22,781 nt of DNA from DATFPK01 sp035264885 (GCA_035264885.1 DATFPK010000003.1:1-22781), one strand, 5' to 3'; counted from the stretch's first letter, positions 8,217 to 14,586 are shown. The notes: generated by a model from the letters alone, not told the origin. A program made the numbers and translations.

Positions 8217-8222
8217 CGCCGC

Positions 8223-8624
8223 TCAGGACGCCGGCGGCGGCTCGCCCGCCGCCGCGTAGCGGTGGTGGATCGCCAGCAGGTTCCCGTCGGGGTCGCGGAA
8301 GAGCGCCTGGTGGCAGACGCCGGAGTCGATCGTCTCGCTCTCGAACTCGACGCCCCGCGACTCGAGCTCGCCGCGCGCAGCCTCGACGTCGTCGACCCGG
8401 AACTCGATCGGGTGCGAGTGGGGCTTGAACTCGATCCCGAAGGCGTCCGACTGCATGAGCGCGATCGTCAGGTTCCCGGTCTCGAACTCTCCCGCCGGCA
8501 TGTCCCCCCAGCGCTTGCCGAACGGAAGTCCGAGCGTCTCGCCGTAGAACTTCGCGGCGGCGTCGTAGTCCTTGGTCGGGATGGCGACGAAGTCTGTGCC
8601 GGTGATCATTCCGTTCTGCGCCAC
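8223..8624 (-). CDS. VOC superfamily protein, likely co-transcribed with tRNA-Pro
   Basis: A 133-residue VOC-fold protein. It begins ITGTDFVAIPTKDYDAAAKF and YGETLGLPFGKRW, and its second half has HPIEFRVDDVEAARGELESRG and FRDPDGNLLAIHHRY. The usual ligand pattern is incomplete: the first strand has no histidine, and the final glutamate position reads A/H (NLLAIHH). It may therefore bind a ligand without the classical metal site. The GTG start at 8624 is set by GGAGGAGG at 8628-8635; the in-frame ATG at 8609 is too far from it. The longer upstream frame would read through tRNA-Pro and is rejected. The gene starts 21 nt after the tRNA 3' end. It shares little with the VOC gene at 7809 beyond the fold, so a recent duplication is unlikely. 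Confidence 0.85.
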   Translation of the reverse strand: MAQNGMITGTDFVAIPTKDYDAAAKFYGETLGLPFGKRWGDMPAGEFETGNLTIALMQSDAFGIEFKPHSHPIEFRVDDVEAARGELESRGVEFESETIDSGVCHQALFRDPDGNLLAIHHRYAAAGEPPPAS

Positions 8625-8627
8625 GTT

Positions 8628-8635
8628 CCTCCTCC
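8628..8635 (-). promoter_or_regulatory. Strong Shine-Dalgarno GGAGGAGG for the VOC gene
   Basis: It lies wholly in the 21-nt gap between tRNA-Pro and the GTG at 8624 and decides that start. Confidence 0.75.
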
Positions 8636-8645
8636 GCTTCGTGAG

Positions 8646-8719
8646 TCGGGGCGCTCGGATTTGAACCGAGGACCTCACCGACCCAAACGGTGTGCGCTAC
8701 CAGGCTGCGCCACGCCCCG
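8646..8719 (-). tRNA. tRNA-Pro (anticodon TGG)
   Basis: Minus-strand cloverleaf: acceptor CGGGGCG/CGCCCCG, D-stem GCGC/GCGC, anticodon stem CACCG/CGGTG with loop TTTGGGT (anticodon TGG), T-arm CTCGG-TTCAAAT-CCGAG. The discriminator is A and CCA is not encoded. A TAGAAT -10 lies just upstream. A protein gene follows 21 nt downstream without room for a separate promoter. Confidence 0.96.
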
Positions 8720-8727
8720 AGGACTCG

Positions 8728-8733
8728 ATTCTA
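8728..8733 (-). promoter_or_regulatory. -10 element for tRNA-Pro
   Basis: TAGAAT on the minus strand (one mismatch to TATAAT), 8 nt before the tRNA 5' end. It probably also drives the VOC gene behind the tRNA. Confidence 0.55.
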
Positions 8734-8794
8734 GGCCCCCCTGGGCTCTGCCGCAGTCCGTCCCGTGCCTCAAGCTCGGCTCGGATTCGGCCGC

Positions 8795-8800
8795 TAAGGT
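8795..8800 (+). promoter_or_regulatory. Candidate leaderless -10 element
   Basis: TAAGGT followed by 9 nt and the GTG of the DUF1015 gene at 8810. No Shine-Dalgarno is present. Confidence 0.5.
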
Positions 8801-8809
8801 CCCGCGCCC

Positions 8810-10066
8810 GTGGCCGACGTCCGTCCCCTGAGCGCGCTTCGTTACGACCCTGAAAAGGTGGCGCTGCAGGACGTGACGGCGCCGCCCTACGACGTGATCG
8901 ACACCGCCCAGCGCGAGCAGCTTTTGCGGCGGTCGCCCTACAACGTGGTCGAGATCGACCTTCCGCAGGCGGAGGACGGCGCGGATCCCTACGCCCACGC
9001 GGCCAGGCAGATCGGGCGCTGGCGTGAGGAGGGCGTCCTGGTGGCCGACGACGAGCCGGCCCTCTGGGCGCTCACCCAGCGCTACACGTCCCCCGACGGT
9101 GCCGAGCACGAGCGGCATGGCATCCTCGTCCGGGTCCGGGTCGAGGAGTACGGGGCCGGCAGGGTCCGCCCCCACGAGCGCACCCAGCCCGGCCCGAAGC
9201 AGGACCGCCTCGACCTCACCCGGGCAACGCGCCACAACCTCTCACCGATCTTCTCCCTCAGCTCGCGCGACGCCTGGCCGCTGGTCGCCTCCGCCACCGA
9301 GGCGGAGCCCTTCGGCGAGGTGACCGACGACGACGGGACGGTCCACCGCCTCTGGCGCGTCCGCGACCCCGAGGTCCATGCGGCGGTCGCCCAGGAGCTC
9401 GAGCAGGCCGAGCTGCTGATCGCCGACGGCCATCATCGCTACGAGACCGCCCGCGCGTACCTCGAGGAGACCGGGGACGGCGACGGGCCGGCCGCCTTCA
9501 CCCTGATGGCCCTCACCGGCCTCGACGACCCCGGCCTGACCGTCTTCCCGACCCACCGGCTCCTCAGCGGCTTCGCCGACGATCCCGATCGCCAGCTACG
9601 CCTGCGCGAGGGGCTGCTCGAGCTCTTCGAGGTCGAGGAGGCGCCCGACGGTGAGCTCGACCCCTCCGGCGCGGATGGCCTCGGCGTCTTCGGCTACATG
9701 GACGCGCACCATCGCAAGCCCTTCCGCCTGCGGCTGAAGGACACGGCCGAGCTCGATCGCCTCCTCGGCGACCGCTCCGACGCCTACCGGCGGCTCGACG
9801 CCGCCGTCCTCGAGGCGCTCGTTCTGAAGGGCATCCTCGGCATGACAGAGGACGACATCGCCGCCAAGCGCGGCATCGGCTACGCGAAGAGCATCGCCGA
9901 CGTCGAAGCCGCCCTCGGCGATTCTCACGACGTCGCCTTCGTCCTCCGCCCGACGCCGGTGGACCAGGTGCGCGAGGTCGCCTCGGCCGGCGAGACGATG
10001 CCGCCCAAGTCCACCTATTTCTTCCCGAAGCTCCTCTCCGGCCTGGTCTTCAACCCGTTGAGCTGA
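8810..10066 (+). CDS. DUF1015 (COG4198) family protein
   Basis: A 418-residue cytosolic protein of the conserved DUF1015 family. It opens with VRPLSALRYDPEKVALQD and APPYDVID (about residues 3-31), the family signature in which PPYDV is nearly invariant. YNVVEIDLPQ (about 46-55) follows. The central DGHHRYETA (D206-A214) is the most conserved stretch. It closes with DQVREVASAGETMPPKSTYF, also characteristic. The biochemical role is not established to my knowledge; the DGHHR motif resembles the nucleotide-handling motif of ParB-like serine kinases, which makes a kinase-like function an attractive guess only. The length is normal for the family. The GTG at 8810 is supported by a TAAGGT hexamer 9 nt before it. 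The adenosyltransferase gene follows 35 bp downstream with its own promoter-like hexamer. Confidence 0.9.
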   Translation: MADVRPLSALRYDPEKVALQDVTAPPYDVIDTAQREQLLRRSPYNVVEIDLPQAEDGADPYAHAARQIGRWREEGVLVADDEPALWALTQRYTSPDGAEHERHGILVRVRVEEYGAGRVRPHERTQPGPKQDRLDLTRATRHNLSPIFSLSSRDAWPLVASATEAEPFGEVTDDDGTVHRLWRVRDPEVHAAVAQELEQAELLIADGHHRYETARAYLEETGDGDGPAAFTLMALTGLDDPGLTVFPTHRLLSGFADDPDRQLRLREGLLELFEVEEAPDGELDPSGADGLGVFGYMDAHHRKPFRLRLKDTAELDRLLGDRSDAYRRLDAAVLEALVLKGILGMTEDDIAAKRGIGYAKSIADVEAALGDSHDVAFVLRPTPVDQVREVASAGETMPPKSTYFFPKLLSGLVFNPLS

Positions 10067-10089
10067 GCGGCTGCCGCGACGCCCGCGCT

Positions 10090-10095
10090 TAGGAT
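10090..10095 (+). promoter_or_regulatory. Candidate leaderless -10 element
   Basis: TAGGAT, 6 nt before the GTG at 10102, without a Shine-Dalgarno. It implies that the adenosyltransferase-OsmC-SDR unit can be transcribed apart from the DUF1015 gene. Confidence 0.5.
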
Positions 10096-10101
10096 GCGCG
10101 C

Positions 10102-10668
10102 GTGGTCAAGATCTATACGCGCAAGGGGGACGACGGCAGCACTTCACTCTGGTACGGCGGCCGCGTGCGGAAGGACCACGACCGCACCGAAGCATACGGC
10201 GCCGTCGATGAAGCGGTCTCCGCGCTCGGCCTGGCTCGCTCCCTCTGCCCGCCCGACGGAGCCGACCTCGCCGCCGACATCCTCCAGATCCAGGAGGACC
10301 TCTTCGTCGCCGGCGCCGAGCTCGCCACCGCGCCCGAGGCGGCCGATCGGCTCGAGGACGGGGTCAGCCGCGTCACCGCCGAGATGGTCTCCTGGGCCGA
10401 GGAGCGGATCGACCACTGGATGGCGCGGGTCGACCTGCCACCGCAGTTTGTGATCCCCGGCGGCACGACTGTCTCCGCCGCCCTCGACCTCGCCCGCAGC
10501 ACGATTCGCCGTGCCGAGCGGCGGATCGCGTCGCTGAACGGAACCGGTGAGATCAGCGGCGACAACCTCCTCCACTTCGTCAACCGCGCATCCGACCTCG
10601 CCTACGCCATGGCGCGGGCCGCGGACGACGACGCCCCCGCCCTCTTCGAAGGCCGCCGCAAGAGCTGA
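10102..10668 (+). CDS. pduO: Cob(I)alamin adenosyltransferase, PduO/MMAB type
   Basis: A 188-residue cytosolic enzyme that transfers the 5'-deoxyadenosyl group of ATP to cob(I)alamin, giving coenzyme B12. The N-terminal ATP-binding signature is intact: IYTRKGDDGSTSLWYGGRV followed by KDHDRTEAYGAVDEA (about residues 3-39). FVIPGGTTVSAALDLARS and RRAERRIASL precede the C-terminal NRASDLAYAMARAA (about 166-179), equivalent to the NRxSDxLF motif. The active form in this family is a trimer. GTG at 10102 follows a TAGGAT hexamer by 6 nt. Its TGA overlaps the ATG of the OsmC gene (TGATG). No B12-dependent enzyme or corrin synthesis gene is in the window, so its client (for example methylmalonyl-CoA mutase or ribonucleotide reductase) must be elsewhere. 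Confidence 0.95.
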   Translation: MVKIYTRKGDDGSTSLWYGGRVRKDHDRTEAYGAVDEAVSALGLARSLCPPDGADLAADILQIQEDLFVAGAELATAPEAADRLEDGVSRVTAEMVSWAEERIDHWMARVDLPPQFVIPGGTTVSAALDLARSTIRRAERRIASLNGTGEISGDNLLHFVNRASDLAYAMARAADDDAPALFEGRRKS

Positions 10669-11069
10669 TGGCCCGCGCCGTCGCCCGTCGCCGCTCCCGC
10701 TTCGCCCACGACGTCGAGATCGAGGGCCGCCACAGCCTCGTCATCGACGAGCCGAGGGAGGCGGGGGGTGACGACGAGGGCGCCTCGCCCACGCGTGTCG
10801 TCGCCGGAGCCCTTGCCGCCTGCACCGCGATAACGATGGAGATGTACGCGGAGCGCAAGGGCTGGCGGCTTGACGACGTCGAGGTCGGCGTGGACATGGA
10901 GTACGACGGCTACGTCCCGAAGAGCTTCGAGGTGACGCTGCGGCTGCCCAAGGAACTCGGTGAGGACCAGCTCGAGCGCCTGAAGGAGATCGCCTCGCGC
11001 TGCCCGGTTCACCGCATCCTCCGCCACGAGACCGACGTCGCGATCACCGACCGGGTCGAGCCCGTCTGA
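10668..11069 (+). CDS. OsmC family protein (hydroperoxide-reductase-like)
   Basis: A 133-residue OsmC/YhfA-fold protein. Family members dimerise and reduce organic hydroperoxides with a cysteine pair. Both are present: C52 in VAGALAACTAITME and C112 in ASRCPVHRIL. HSLVIDEPREAGGDDEGASP (about 22-41) matches the family's substrate-side strand and P-T loop. The sequence is closer to the YhfA/RoxY-like redox branch than to Ohr, in my judgement. ATG at 10668 overlaps the previous stop, and its own TGA overlaps the ATG of the SDR gene (TGATG again), so all three are probably translated as one coupled unit. Confidence 0.92.
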   Translation: MARAVARRRSRFAHDVEIEGRHSLVIDEPREAGGDDEGASPTRVVAGALAACTAITMEMYAERKGWRLDDVEVGVDMEYDGYVPKSFEVTLRLPKELGEDQLERLKEIASRCPVHRILRHETDVAITDRVEPV

Positions 11070-11869
11070 TGGATCTCGGCCTGGCCGGCCGCGCCTGCGC
11101 CGTCACCGGGGCCACCAGGGGCATCGGCCGGGCGACCGCGCGCCGGCTCTGCGCCGAGGGCGCGTCCGTTCTACTCGTCGCCCGGACCGAGGAGGCCCTG
11201 GGCGACGCCGCCGAGGAGTGCGCCGCCGGCGGCGGCCGCGCCGAAGCCCTCCCACTCGACGTCACCGCCGACGATGCCGGCGAGAGAATGCTCGAGGCGG
11301 CGACCGAGAGCTTCGGCTCCCTCGAGGTCCTGGTCAACAACGCCGGCACCGCGAAATGGCGGGACCTAGACGACGTGCCCGACGAGGACTGGCGCCGGCA
11401 GTACGAGCTCAACGTGATGGCTCCACTGCGCGCGATGCGCGCCGCCGCCCCGCCGATGGCCGAGCGCGGATGGGGGCGAATCGTCAACGTCGCCTCGACC
11501 GCCGGGAAGCGGCCCTCGGCGGCGATGCCGGAGTACTCGGTCGCGAAGGCGGCGGAGCTCTCGCTCTCGCGGCTCTTCGCCGACCGCTACGCCTCGAAGG
11601 GCGTTCTCGTCAACGCCGTCTGCCCCGGCCCGGTCGCATCCGAGATGTGGCTCGAGCCCGGCGGACTACTCGACCAGTCGCGGGAGCTGTCGGGGGCGGG
11701 GAGCCGCGAGGAGGCCCTGGAGGCGGCGGGCGCGAAGCGGCCGATCGGCCGCCTGGCGACGGCGGAGGAGATCGCCGCGGCGATCACCTTCCTCTGCTCC
11801 GAAGGTGCCTCCTACGTCGCCGGTGCCGCTTGGTCGGTGGACGGCGGCACCGTCCAGGTGATCATCTAG
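11069..11869 (+). CDS. Short-chain dehydrogenase/reductase (SDR), classical type
   Basis: A 266-residue NAD(P)-dependent oxidoreductase with every classical SDR element. These are the dinucleotide loop TGATRGIG (13-20), NNAG (90-93), catalytic S143 in NVASTAG and Y156-x3-K160 in EYSVAK, then the PGPV segment after VNAVC. R17 in the glycine loop and R39 after the second strand (LLVARTEE) suggest NADPH preference, which is inference. The C-terminal GGTVQ is typical of FabG-like members. The substrate is unknown. The ATG overlaps the OsmC stop. Its TAG shares the tetramer CTAG with the stop of the convergent isochorismatase-like gene. Confidence 0.93.
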   Translation: MDLGLAGRACAVTGATRGIGRATARRLCAEGASVLLVARTEEALGDAAEECAAGGGRAEALPLDVTADDAGERMLEAATESFGSLEVLVNNAGTAKWRDLDDVPDEDWRRQYELNVMAPLRAMRAAAPPMAERGWGRIVNVASTAGKRPSAAMPEYSVAKAAELSLSRLFADRYASKGVLVNAVCPGPVASEMWLEPGGLLDQSRELSGAGSREEALEAAGAKRPIGRLATAEEIAAAITFLCSEGASYVAGAAWSVDGGTVQVII

Positions 11870-12450
11870 GGCTCGCCCCGGCTCGGCGGCGCCGCGAGCA
11901 GCTCATCGGCGGACATGACCCGGGCGCCGGCAGCTCGGACCTCCTCGACCGCCCGCTCACCGTCGCCGGGCTCCACCTCGACTGCCCGCACCGCGTCCTC
12001 GACGAGTGTGACGCCGAATCCCTCGGCCACCGCGTCGAGCGCCGAGGCGCGGACGCAGTAGTCGGTCGCGAGGCCGCACACCGCCACCCCTTCGACGCCG
12101 CGGTCGCGGAGGATCTGCGCGAGGTCGGACTTCTCGAACCCGGAGTAGCCCTCGTCCTCGCGCTCCCGCCCCACGTCGACGACCGCGTCGAGGTGGACGT
12201 CGCCGATCGTCTCGTGCAGCTCCGCGCCCGGCGTCCCCTGGACGCAGTGGGGCGGCCATGGGCCGCCCTCGCGGTCGAACGACGCGTGGTCGGCGGGATG
12301 CCAGTCTCGGGTGGCGACCATGGTGTCGAAGCGCCCCGAGTCGACCAGCCTGCGAATCGGCCCCGCGATCTCGTCGCCGCCCTCGACGGCGAGGGCTCCA
12401 CCGGGGCAGAAGTCGTTCTGGAAGTCGATGATCAGCAGCGCGTCGGCCAC
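11866..12450 (-). CDS. Isochorismatase/nicotinamidase-family hydrolase, PncA-like, lacking the usual catalytic lysine
   Basis: A 194-residue protein close to PncA, which converts nicotinamide to nicotinate for NAD salvage. D9 (IIDFQNDFCPGGALAV), metal ligands D49, H51, H55 (DWHPADH) and H68 (PPHCVQGTPGAE), the cis-peptide region and nucleophile C132 (CGLATDYCVRASALDA) are all present. The family's catalytic lysine normally sits in a KG motif shortly before YSxFE. Here that stretch is VDVGREREDEGYSGFE, so V93 stands at the expected lysine. The activity may be lost, weakened or changed. The GTG start at 12450 lies 9 nt after a TAAGAT hexamer and 20 bp from the divergent Nudix start. The 3' end overlaps the SDR gene by 4 bp. 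Confidence 0.88.
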   Translation of the reverse strand: MADALLIIDFQNDFCPGGALAVEGGDEIAGPIRRLVDSGRFDTMVATRDWHPADHASFDREGGPWPPHCVQGTPGAELHETIGDVHLDAVVDVGREREDEGYSGFEKSDLAQILRDRGVEGVAVCGLATDYCVRASALDAVAEGFGVTLVEDAVRAVEVEPGDGERAVEEVRAAGARVMSADELLAAPPSRGEP

Positions 12451-12459
12451 AATGACGCG

Positions 12460-12465
12460 ATCTTA
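12460..12465 (-). promoter_or_regulatory. Candidate leaderless -10 element in a 20-bp divergent gap
   Basis: TAAGAT on the minus strand, 9 nt before the GTG at 12450. The same bases on the plus strand contain GATCTT (12459-12464), 6 nt before the Nudix GTG at 12471, so the two promoters would overlap. Confidence 0.45.
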
Positions 12466-12470
12466 CGCGC

Positions 12471-13040
12471 GTGACCGCTTCCGCCTCCGACCTCAGCGCA
12501 GCCCTCCTCACGCCCGAGGAGGCGGCGGCGATGGACGCGCATGGCCGGACCGACGCCGCGGTCCTCGCACCGCTCTACGGCTGGCCCGACCGGCCCGGCC
12601 TCGTCTTCACCGAGCGACGGGCCGACCTGCGGCGCCACGCCGGCGAGATCTCGTTCCCGGGCGGCCGTCAGGACGACCCCGCCGAGGATCTGCGAGAGAC
12701 GGCCATGCGCGAAGCCGAGGAGGAGATCGGCCTCGAGCGCTCCCAGGTCGACCTGGTCGGCGCCCTGCCCCCGATCGGCACCTTCGTCACGTCCTACAAG
12801 GTCCACCCGTTCGTCGGCCTGATCCCGCACCCGCGCGAGCTCGCGCTGACCCCCAGCCCGGACGAGGTCGAAGCCGTGCTCGCGTTCACGCTCGACGAGC
12901 TCCGCCGCGGCTACGGCATGCGGCGGCTGGTCCGCCGCGGCGTCCCGATCCGCACCCCCACATACGAGGTCGAGGGGCACCTGATCTGGGGGGCCACCGC
13001 GCGGATCCTGGCCGAGCTCCTCGACCGGGTCGGCGACTGA
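12471..13040 (+). CDS. Nudix hydrolase, coenzyme A pyrophosphatase type
   Basis: A 189-residue cytosolic hydrolase. The CoA-pyrophosphatase signature LVFTERRADLRRHAGEISFP (about residues 44-63; family pattern LLTxRxxxLRxHaGqisFPGG) directly precedes the Nudix box GGRQDDPAEDLRETAMREAE with EEIGL (64-88). R80, E81, E84 and E85 are the Mg-binding positions. The spacing between the glycine and the first glutamate is one residue longer than the textbook Nudix box. Family members split CoA or oxidised CoA into acyl-phosphopantetheine and 3',5'-ADP. The GTG at 12471 is 20 bp from the divergent isochorismatase-like start. The acyl-CoA genes further right are not directly linked. Confidence 0.92.
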   Translation: MTASASDLSAALLTPEEAAAMDAHGRTDAAVLAPLYGWPDRPGLVFTERRADLRRHAGEISFPGGRQDDPAEDLRETAMREAEEEIGLERSQVDLVGALPPIGTFVTSYKVHPFVGLIPHPRELALTPSPDEVEAVLAFTLDELRRGYGMRRLVRRGVPIRTPTYEVEGHLIWGATARILAELLDRVGD

Positions 13041-13050
13041 CCGCCCCGGC

Positions 13051-13893
13051 TCAGGACCCCTTCTCGACCGGCACGGCGACCATGTTGCCCCACTCGGTCC
13101 AGGACCCGTCGTAGTTGCGGACGTCATCCTCGCCGAGCAGCTCGTGCAGGACGAACCACGTGTGGGCGGAGCGCTCGCCGATCCGGCAGTAGGCGATTAT
13201 CGGCTTGCCCTCCTCGAGCACGCCCTTCGAGGTGTAGAGCTCACGCAGCTCCTCGGCCGGCTTGAAAGTCCCGTCCTCCTGGACCGCCTGCGCCCACGGC
13301 ACCGACGCCGCGCCCGGGATGTGCCCGCCGCGCTGCGCGCCCTCGTGCTCGTAGCCGGCCATCGCGATCAGCTCGCCCGAGTACTCCTGCGGGCTGCGGA
13401 CATCGACCAGGTTCGTGTCGGAATCGAGCGCCGCCCGCACGTCGTCGCGCATCGCCCGAATCGACTCGTCCCCCTGACTCGTCTCGAACGTGGTGGCCTC
13501 GTACTCCGGGATCTCGGTCGTCGTCTCCCGGCCCTCGTCGATCCACTTCTCGCGGGGGCCGTTGATCAGCTTGACCTTGTCGTGGCCGTAGTAGCGGAAG
13601 TACCAGTACGTGTAGGCGGCGAACCAGTTGTTGCGGTCGCCGTAGAGGACGACGGTGTGATCGTTCGAGATCCCCCGACCGCCCATCAGCTCGCCGAAGG
13701 CCTGCGGGTCGAGGAAGTCGCGCTTGACCGGGTCCTGGAGGTCGGCCTGCCAGTCGAAGCCGATCGCGCCGGGAATGTGCGCCTCGGCGTAGAGCGCCGG
13801 GTTCTCGTCGACCTCGACGATCCGGATCGAGTCGTCGTCGAGGTGCTCGGCCACCCAGTCGGTTTCGACCAGGACGTCCTTCACGTAGCTCAT
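13051..13893 (-). CDS. cysA2: Two-domain thiosulfate sulfurtransferase (rhodanese), CysA2-like
   Basis: A 280-residue tandem rhodanese. The N-terminal domain (about 1-140) is structural and contains LQDPVKRDFLD and YGDRNNWFAAYTYWYFRYYG. The C-terminal domain (about 150-280) carries NLVDVRSPQEYSGE, HIPGAASVPW and the active-site loop YCRIGERSAHTWFVL with C236 as the sulfur-carrying cysteine. The sequence is very close in wording to mycobacterial CysA2/CysA3 (CRIGERSSHTWFVLRELLG, NYDGSWTE), which move sulfur from thiosulfate to acceptors such as cyanide or cellular thiols. The ATG at 13893 has GGAGG (13899-13903) 5 nt before it. The upstream region is unusually AT-rich and probably regulated. 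It converges with the Nudix gene (10 bp gap). Confidence 0.96.
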   Translation of the reverse strand: MSYVKDVLVETDWVAEHLDDDSIRIVEVDENPALYAEAHIPGAIGFDWQADLQDPVKRDFLDPQAFGELMGGRGISNDHTVVLYGDRNNWFAAYTYWYFRYYGHDKVKLINGPREKWIDEGRETTTEIPEYEATTFETSQGDESIRAMRDDVRAALDSDTNLVDVRSPQEYSGELIAMAGYEHEGAQRGGHIPGAASVPWAQAVQEDGTFKPAEELRELYTSKGVLEEGKPIIAYCRIGERSAHTWFVLHELLGEDDVRNYDGSWTEWGNMVAVPVEKGS

Positions 13894-13898
13894 GGGAT

Positions 13899-13940
13899 CC
13901 TCCGTTTCCGCCTAAATCTCTTAATTTCAATCCGAATATA
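13899..13940 (-). promoter_or_regulatory. Leader, Shine-Dalgarno and candidate -10 of the sulfurtransferase gene
   Basis: Minus strand: TATATT (13935-13940), then an AT-rich leader of about 35 nt containing GAAATTAAGAGATTTAGG, then GGAGG (13899-13903) and ATG at 13893. This is the most AT-rich stretch in the window. The -35 region (TTTTAG near 13958-13963) is weak, so an activator or an alternative sigma factor may be involved. Confidence 0.5.
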
Positions 13941-13971
13941 CCCCTTTTGAGGAACCGCTAAAAAGCGCGGC

Positions 13972-14205
13972 TTGGACGGCGCCCCGGCGACACACTCAAC
14001 CCACGCGCGGAGCGGCGGCGGGCGCTGCATGAGGACCCGCGCGCTGGCGCGGCGCCGGGCGGGCGGCGAGGAACTCGCGACCGGTGACCGGCGGCGGCTC
14101 GAGGCGCATCTCGCCGGTTGCGGCCGCTGCCGTGAGCACGTGGTCCGCCTGCCGGCGACGGTTGGGGGTGGAAATCCGGACCCTCCCCGGGCTAATGTCT
14201 CGCGC
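13972..14205 (+). other. Open frame with a zf-HC2/anti-sigma-like zinc-finger motif, upstream of and in frame with a small membrane protein
   Basis: The stretch 13894-14205 has no assured gene. After the AT-rich sulfurtransferase promoter, an open frame from a TTG at 13972 (or ATG 14029) runs uninterrupted into the next gene. It encodes GRC-MRTRALARRRAGGEELA, then RRRLEAHLAGCGRCREHVV. This gives C-x26-H-x3-C-x2-C (codons at 14026, 14107, 14119, 14128), the ligand spacing of zf-HC2 anti-sigma (ZAS) domains. The C-terminal linker (about 14152-14205) has poor third-position GC, and a leaderless-type hexamer sits in it. It may be a real N-terminal domain, a decayed anti-sigma gene, or chance in GC-rich DNA. 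No sigma factor gene is adjacent. Confidence 0.4.
14193..14198 (+). promoter_or_regulatory. Candidate leaderless -10 element
   Basis: TAATGT followed by 7 nt and GTG at 14206, without a Shine-Dalgarno. It supports the short (90-residue) form of the membrane protein. Confidence 0.45.
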
Positions 14206-14478
14206 GTGGAGGCGGGTACGACCAGCCAGGAGCAGGGTCGCTCCGACGTCGATGCGATGGGCCAGGACAAGAAGCGGTCCGTCGTCGGCCAGGGGTACGG
14301 ACCCACCCGCGGCCGTCAGTTCCTCTACTACGGGATCTTCATCGCCGTGCTCGTCGCCATCTACTTCGGCGGCAAGATCGCCGTCGACGAGCTCGACAAG
14401 GCGCCGAAGTCGAACGCCGACCAGGCTCCCTGGTCGCAGAAGGCGGCTCCGCAGGAGGCGCCGCGGCAGTTCCAGTAG
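14206..14478 (+). CDS. Small single-pass membrane protein of unknown function
   Basis: A 90-residue protein. A polar N-terminus (MGQDKKRSVVGQGYGPTRGR from residue 18) is followed by one clear membrane helix (QFLYYGIFIAVLVAIYFGG, about residues 39-57) and a polar tail with DELDKAPKSNADQAPWSQ. The positive N-side suggests an N-in topology with the proline/glutamine-rich tail outside. It resembles short proteins with a GYGPTRGRQ-type motif that I believe are conserved in Thermoleophilia, without known function. The start is uncertain: GTG 14206 is supported by TAATGT, ATG 14257 is possible, and the frame is also open upstream through a zinc-finger-like segment. Its stop lies 3 bp before the heptamer array. 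Confidence 0.7.
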   Translation: MEAGTTSQEQGRSDVDAMGQDKKRSVVGQGYGPTRGRQFLYYGIFIAVLVAIYFGGKIAVDELDKAPKSNADQAPWSQKAAPQEAPRQFQ

Positions 14479-14481
14479 CGC

Positions 14482-14586
14482 CGGTCGCCGGTCGCCAGGC
14501 GCCGGTCGCCGGTCGCCAGGCGCTGGTCGCCGGTCGCCGGTCGCCAGGCGTCGGTCGCCGGTCGCCGGTCCCCGGTCGCTAGTCGC
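14482..14586. repeat. Tandem array of 15 heptamers (consensus CGGTCGC)
   Basis: Fifteen consecutive 7-bp units with no indel. Nine are exactly CGGTCGC. The rest are CAGGCGC (units 3 and 6), CAGGCGT (unit 10), TGGTCGC (unit 7), CGGTCCC (unit 13) and TAGTCGC (unit 15). The first six units form two copies of a 21-bp higher-order repeat. The array fills essentially the whole gap between two convergent genes (14479-14578). The TA of unit 15 forms part of the stop codon of the minus-strand gene. Confidence 0.95.

Noticed and set aside
7809..8624. The two neighbouring VOC genes as a recent duplication
   Set aside because: They share only the general fold pattern, differ in ligand residues and are in opposite orientation.
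8625..8678. Upstream extension of the VOC gene (MRSSVQIRAPR...)
   Set aside because: It reads into tRNA-Pro; the GGAGGAGG before GTG 8624 sets the start.
13905..13970. AT-rich stretch as a replication origin or transferred segment
   Set aside because: It is only about 65 bp, has no DnaA boxes that I can see, and is well explained as a promoter region.
14482..14586. Heptamer array as a CRISPR
   Set aside because: The units are contiguous and only 7 bp, with no spacers and no cas genes.
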